A DNA stretch of 64,000 nt. It comes from Marinithermus hydrothermalis DSM 14884. GTDB taxonomy: Bacteria > Deinococcota > Deinococci > Deinococcales > Marinithermaceae. A program made the position numbers and the translations under genes. Positions 61,905-64,000 of this stretch are shown one piece after another. The first letter of the stretch is position 1, and each line of letters starts with the position of its first letter. The stretch spans positions 620,001-684,000 of the forward strand of contig NC_015387.1 in NCBI RefSeq assembly GCF_000195335.1, read 5' to 3'. The notes under the pieces were generated by a model. The model was not told the origin of the DNA, did no database searches, and saw only the letters and a list, made by a program, of their open reading frames with translations.

Positions 61905-61989
61905 TCGAGGCCCCCTCATTTGGGGGTTACGGGTTGGCCGGGTGGGCGGGTATGCTGGGACGTGAGGGTATACGGTTATTGGGGTAACG

Positions 61990-62436
61990 ATGCGGAACCT
62001 AAAGCAGCAGGGTTTTACTCTAATCGAGTTCCTGATCGTGGCCACGATACTGGGGGTTGCCCTGAGTATCGCGGCCTTCGAAGGCTGGCGGATGCTGCGG
62101 GGGCAGGAGCAGCGCGCCGCCGTCTCTTCTGTACAGCAACTATTCTGGCAAGGCGCGACCGCCGCGGCGAGCCGCGGCGCGAGGTTGGAACTGGTGCGCG
62201 TCGGGAGGGTGCTCGAGGTCCGGGCCGAAGCGGACGGGCGGGTGCTGCGTCGCTTTGAGCTGCCGGATGGGGTGACGACGAACCTTCCGGAGGGACGCTT
62301 GGCGGTCTTCACGCCGCCCGGGCGGGTCAACCTTGCGGCGAGCTTCCCGAATCCCTTTACGGTGCGGGCGGGGGGACGCACGTACCGCTTCACCGTTTCC
62401 TTGATCGGGGAGGTCAAGGCGGAGGTGGTGCCGTGA
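61990..62436 (+). CDS. Minor pilin, GspH/FimT-like (right operon)
   Basis: The 148-residue prepilin has leader MRNLKQQG and helix FTLIEFLIVATILGVALSI (Glu at +5) with a short beta-rich domain (VLEVRAEADGRVLRRFELPD). It is the counterpart of the left-hand GspH-like gene and heads the rightward operon. GGGGTAACG just before ATG 61990 is a weak ribosome site. TATGCT at 61951-61956 is a possible -10. Confidence 0.85.
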   Translation: MRNLKQQGFTLIEFLIVATILGVALSIAAFEGWRMLRGQEQRAAVSSVQQLFWQGATAAASRGARLELVRVGRVLEVRAEADGRVLRRFELPDGVTTNLPEGRLAVFTPPGRVNLAASFPNPFTVRAGGRTYRFTVSLIGEVKAEVVP

Positions 62437-62909
62437 ACCGTCGTGGACTGACCCTGCTCGAGGTGCTCGTCGCGATGAGTATTTTGGGGGTGATCCTCGC
62501 CGCCTTCACGGTGTCTGCGGTGAGTTCGTTGCGCCACAACGCGGTTTCTGGGAGCCGGACCGCGGCGGTGCAGCTCGTGAACTACCTGGGCCGTCGGGTG
62601 GTGGGGGGGGATCGGATGGTGCTGCCTGAGGTGAACCGAACCGTGCGCGCGTGGGAGTACGGGACGCTCCGTGCAGCGTTCCCAGACCTGCCGAAGGATG
62701 TAGCCCAGGCGAACCCCGACCGCTTCCGGGCGGAGGTTGTGAGCGAGGGAACGCCAGCTTGGGCCGCGCAGCTGGGCCTGGACCTGACGCAGTACCGGGT
62801 TCGCGTATGCTGGCGGGGGCCGGAGGAGGAGCACTGCACGGAGGTAGCGACCCTGGGCGTGAGCCCGAGCGCGGCGGGAAGCGCCCCGCCGTTACCCGGC
62901 ATCAACTAG
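62433..62909 (+). CDS. Minor pilin, PilV-like (right operon)
   Basis: The 158-residue prepilin has leader MNRRG and helix LTLLEVLVAMSILGVILAAF (Glu at +5), and the soluble part ends with a cysteine pair (YRVRVCWRGPEEEHCTE). GTG 62433 overlaps the previous stop by 4 nt (GTGA) with GGAGG 7 nt upstream. It corresponds in order and length to the left PilV-like gene. Confidence 0.86.
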   Translation: MNRRGLTLLEVLVAMSILGVILAAFTVSAVSSLRHNAVSGSRTAAVQLVNYLGRRVVGGDRMVLPEVNRTVRAWEYGTLRAAFPDLPKDVAQANPDRFRAEVVSEGTPAWAAQLGLDLTQYRVRVCWRGPEEEHCTEVATLGVSPSAAGSAPPLPGIN

Positions 62910-62918
62910 GGAGGTGGC

Positions 62919-63803
62919 ATGCGCGCACGTCGAGGCTTTACCCTAACCGAACTGCTCATTGCCCTGGGGATCCTAGCGACCCTGATGGCCGCGGCGTACG
63001 GCGCGGTGGTGCAAGCCCTCCGCTTCCAGAGCGACCAGGAGGCCGTGACGAGCCTCCAGGCGAAGCTGCGTCGGGTCATGGAGGTCTTCACACAGGACCT
63101 GCGCAGCGCGGTCTTTGGGGGGATCACGAACCAACCCTATCCTTCCGGTGCGGAGAGCATCTCCTTCGCCTTGATGGACGGCGGTGCGGGGTACCCTGTG
63201 TTGCCGCACGACTCCGGGAGCAACAACAGCTTCAAGCGGGCTGCTGAGGTGAAGGTGGTTTCCTTGGTGGCGAGCACGCTCGACCTGGGGATTCGGCGGG
63301 GGGATACCGTGCTGATGGTGAACGCGAACGGGCAGGCGGTCCTCCTCCCAGTGACCAACGTGAACCCGGTGGGAGGCGGTCCGAACCGCTGGCACATCGT
63401 GCACGCGGGGTGCGGCAACACGATCGACTACACCCCGAACACCTTGGTGTTCCGCGTGGTGACGCTAGGGTTCCGTTACGACCCGAGCACCCGCACGTTA
63501 TGGGAGCAGCGGGGCGGAGTGGAACGGCCTTTAGCCTTCGACCTCAGCCGTTTCCGCATCGAGTACGTGTACCGTGCGCCGAACGGGCGGGACGTGGTGA
63601 ACCCCATCGGGTACGACGCGACAGGCACCCCCGCGATCGAGTTTGATGGTCCGGGTGGCACGTATACGCTGCGGCGTTTGCAGATTCGCTTGGGGGCGGA
63701 GGCCCCCTCGCGAGGGCGGATTATCGAACGGGAGTATGTGGGGCAGGTTGAGCTGGCCAGCAACAGCACGTACCGGGTGAGGGAGGTGTTGTCGTGCAAG
63801 TGA
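62919..63803 (+). CDS. Minor pilin, PilW-like (right operon)
   Basis: The 294-residue prepilin has leader MRARRG and helix FTLTELLIALGILATLMAAAY (Glu at +5). Its soluble domain (LRRVMEVFTQDLRSAVFGGI, then a beta-rich body) matches the PilW layout and is longer than its left counterpart. GGGAGGTGGC precedes ATG 62919. The next gene starts inside its last codons. Confidence 0.85.
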   Translation: MRARRGFTLTELLIALGILATLMAAAYGAVVQALRFQSDQEAVTSLQAKLRRVMEVFTQDLRSAVFGGITNQPYPSGAESISFALMDGGAGYPVLPHDSGSNNSFKRAAEVKVVSLVASTLDLGIRRGDTVLMVNANGQAVLLPVTNVNPVGGGPNRWHIVHAGCGNTIDYTPNTLVFRVVTLGFRYDPSTRTLWEQRGGVERPLAFDLSRFRIEYVYRAPNGRDVVNPIGYDATGTPAIEFDGPGGTYTLRRLQIRLGAEAPSRGRIIEREYVGQVELASNSTYRVREVLSCK

Positions 63804-64000
63804 GACGAAGGCAAGCAGGGGTTGCCTTGGTCCTCGCGCTGGCCACCATGGTGGTGATCGCGGGTATCGCGACGCTGATGTTCACGCGCACGGTGGCGGA
63901 GATCCGCCATAGTGGGGATGACCAGGCCATCGTGGAGACCCTGATGCTCGCTCGAGGCGCGGCCAACGCCGGCGGCAGCATCCTGGCGGGGCCGGTGCGG
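63794..64000 (+). CDS. PilX-like minor pilin, 3' end beyond window
   Basis: The first 69 residues are visible. They open MQVRRRQAGVALVLALATMV, a PilX-type pilin segment, then VVIAGIATLMFTRTVAEIRHSG and a helix with AIVETLMLARGAANAGGSIL, resembling the FYVAEAG part of the left ComZ-like protein. GTG 63794 overlaps the preceding stop by 10 nt and has GGGAGG 8 nt upstream. By position it is the ComZ/PilX counterpart of the right operon. Confidence 0.8.
   Translation, partial: MQVRRRQAGVALVLALATMVVIAGIATLMFTRTVAEIRHSGDDQAIVETLMLARGAANAGGSILAGPVR

Overview
The window looks like chromosomal DNA of a thermophilic member of the Deinococcota, most likely the order Thermales. The evidence is high G+C coding DNA with strong G/C codon thirds, LysW-dependent lysine biosynthesis with the hcs operon behind a lysine-codon leader peptide, a bacillithiol synthase (BshA), CarD/CdnL, a DdrA/Rad52-like protein, a ComZ-like natural-transformation pilin cluster, and many start codons only 6-10 nt downstream of a -10 box (leaderless transcripts). 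Assignment to Thermales rather than Deinococcales, and any genus, is inference.

Layout. 1-3064: end of prs and a complete lon with a strong terminator. 3067-6201: a lower-GC, probably acquired patch with a large lipoprotein gene, a CRP-like palindrome and an intact IS982-type insertion sequence. 6343-10904: bshA, then divergent hisC-hisB-hisH, then a PfkB kinase. 10931-13774: rsmA, carD, a metallophosphoesterase, a Rad52/DdrA-like gene and tRNA-Ala(CGC). 13817-21457: small lipoprotein, queD-queE-queC, glpK-glpD, a PF09818-type ATPase and trmL. 21423-30506: one tightly packed lysine operon read leftward (leader peptide and attenuator, hcs, lysT, lysU, a double zinc-ribbon LysW-like protein, lysW, lysX, lysY, lysZ, lysJ, a membrane HELGH protein, lysK). 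Homoisocitrate dehydrogenase and the 2-aminoadipate aminotransferase are not in the window.

30503-35801: cmk, aroA, a DHH-family NrnA-like phosphoesterase, a DUF5666 lipoprotein and a membrane protein with two degenerate GGDEF-like domains. 35835-45774: a solute-use locus with a divergent glycerate 2-kinase, a LacI-family regulator with two operator-like palindromes 50 bp apart, a sugar ABC transporter, a GT4 glycosyltransferase, a GH13_18 phosphorylase resembling glucosylglycerate phosphorylase, and a DUF1684 protein. Together these fit uptake of glucosylglycerate-type solutes, phosphorolysis to glucose 1-phosphate plus glycerate, and phosphorylation of glycerate to 2-phosphoglycerate.

45764-58406: a flavin disulfide oxidoreductase, a short-chain dehydrogenase-like protein, a secreted bacterial-Ig-repeat protein, a secreted M1-like peptidase, two beta-hydroxyacid dehydrogenase-like proteins, a DUF3054 protein, lipA-lipB, and korA-korB. 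58487-64000: two divergent minor-pilin operons with the same four-gene order (GspH/FimT-like, PilV-like, PilW-like, PilX/ComZ-like); the right-hand one runs off the window. Genes are dense: no gap exceeds about 230 bp, and many neighbours overlap by 4-8 nt (ATGA or GTGA type), implying translational coupling.
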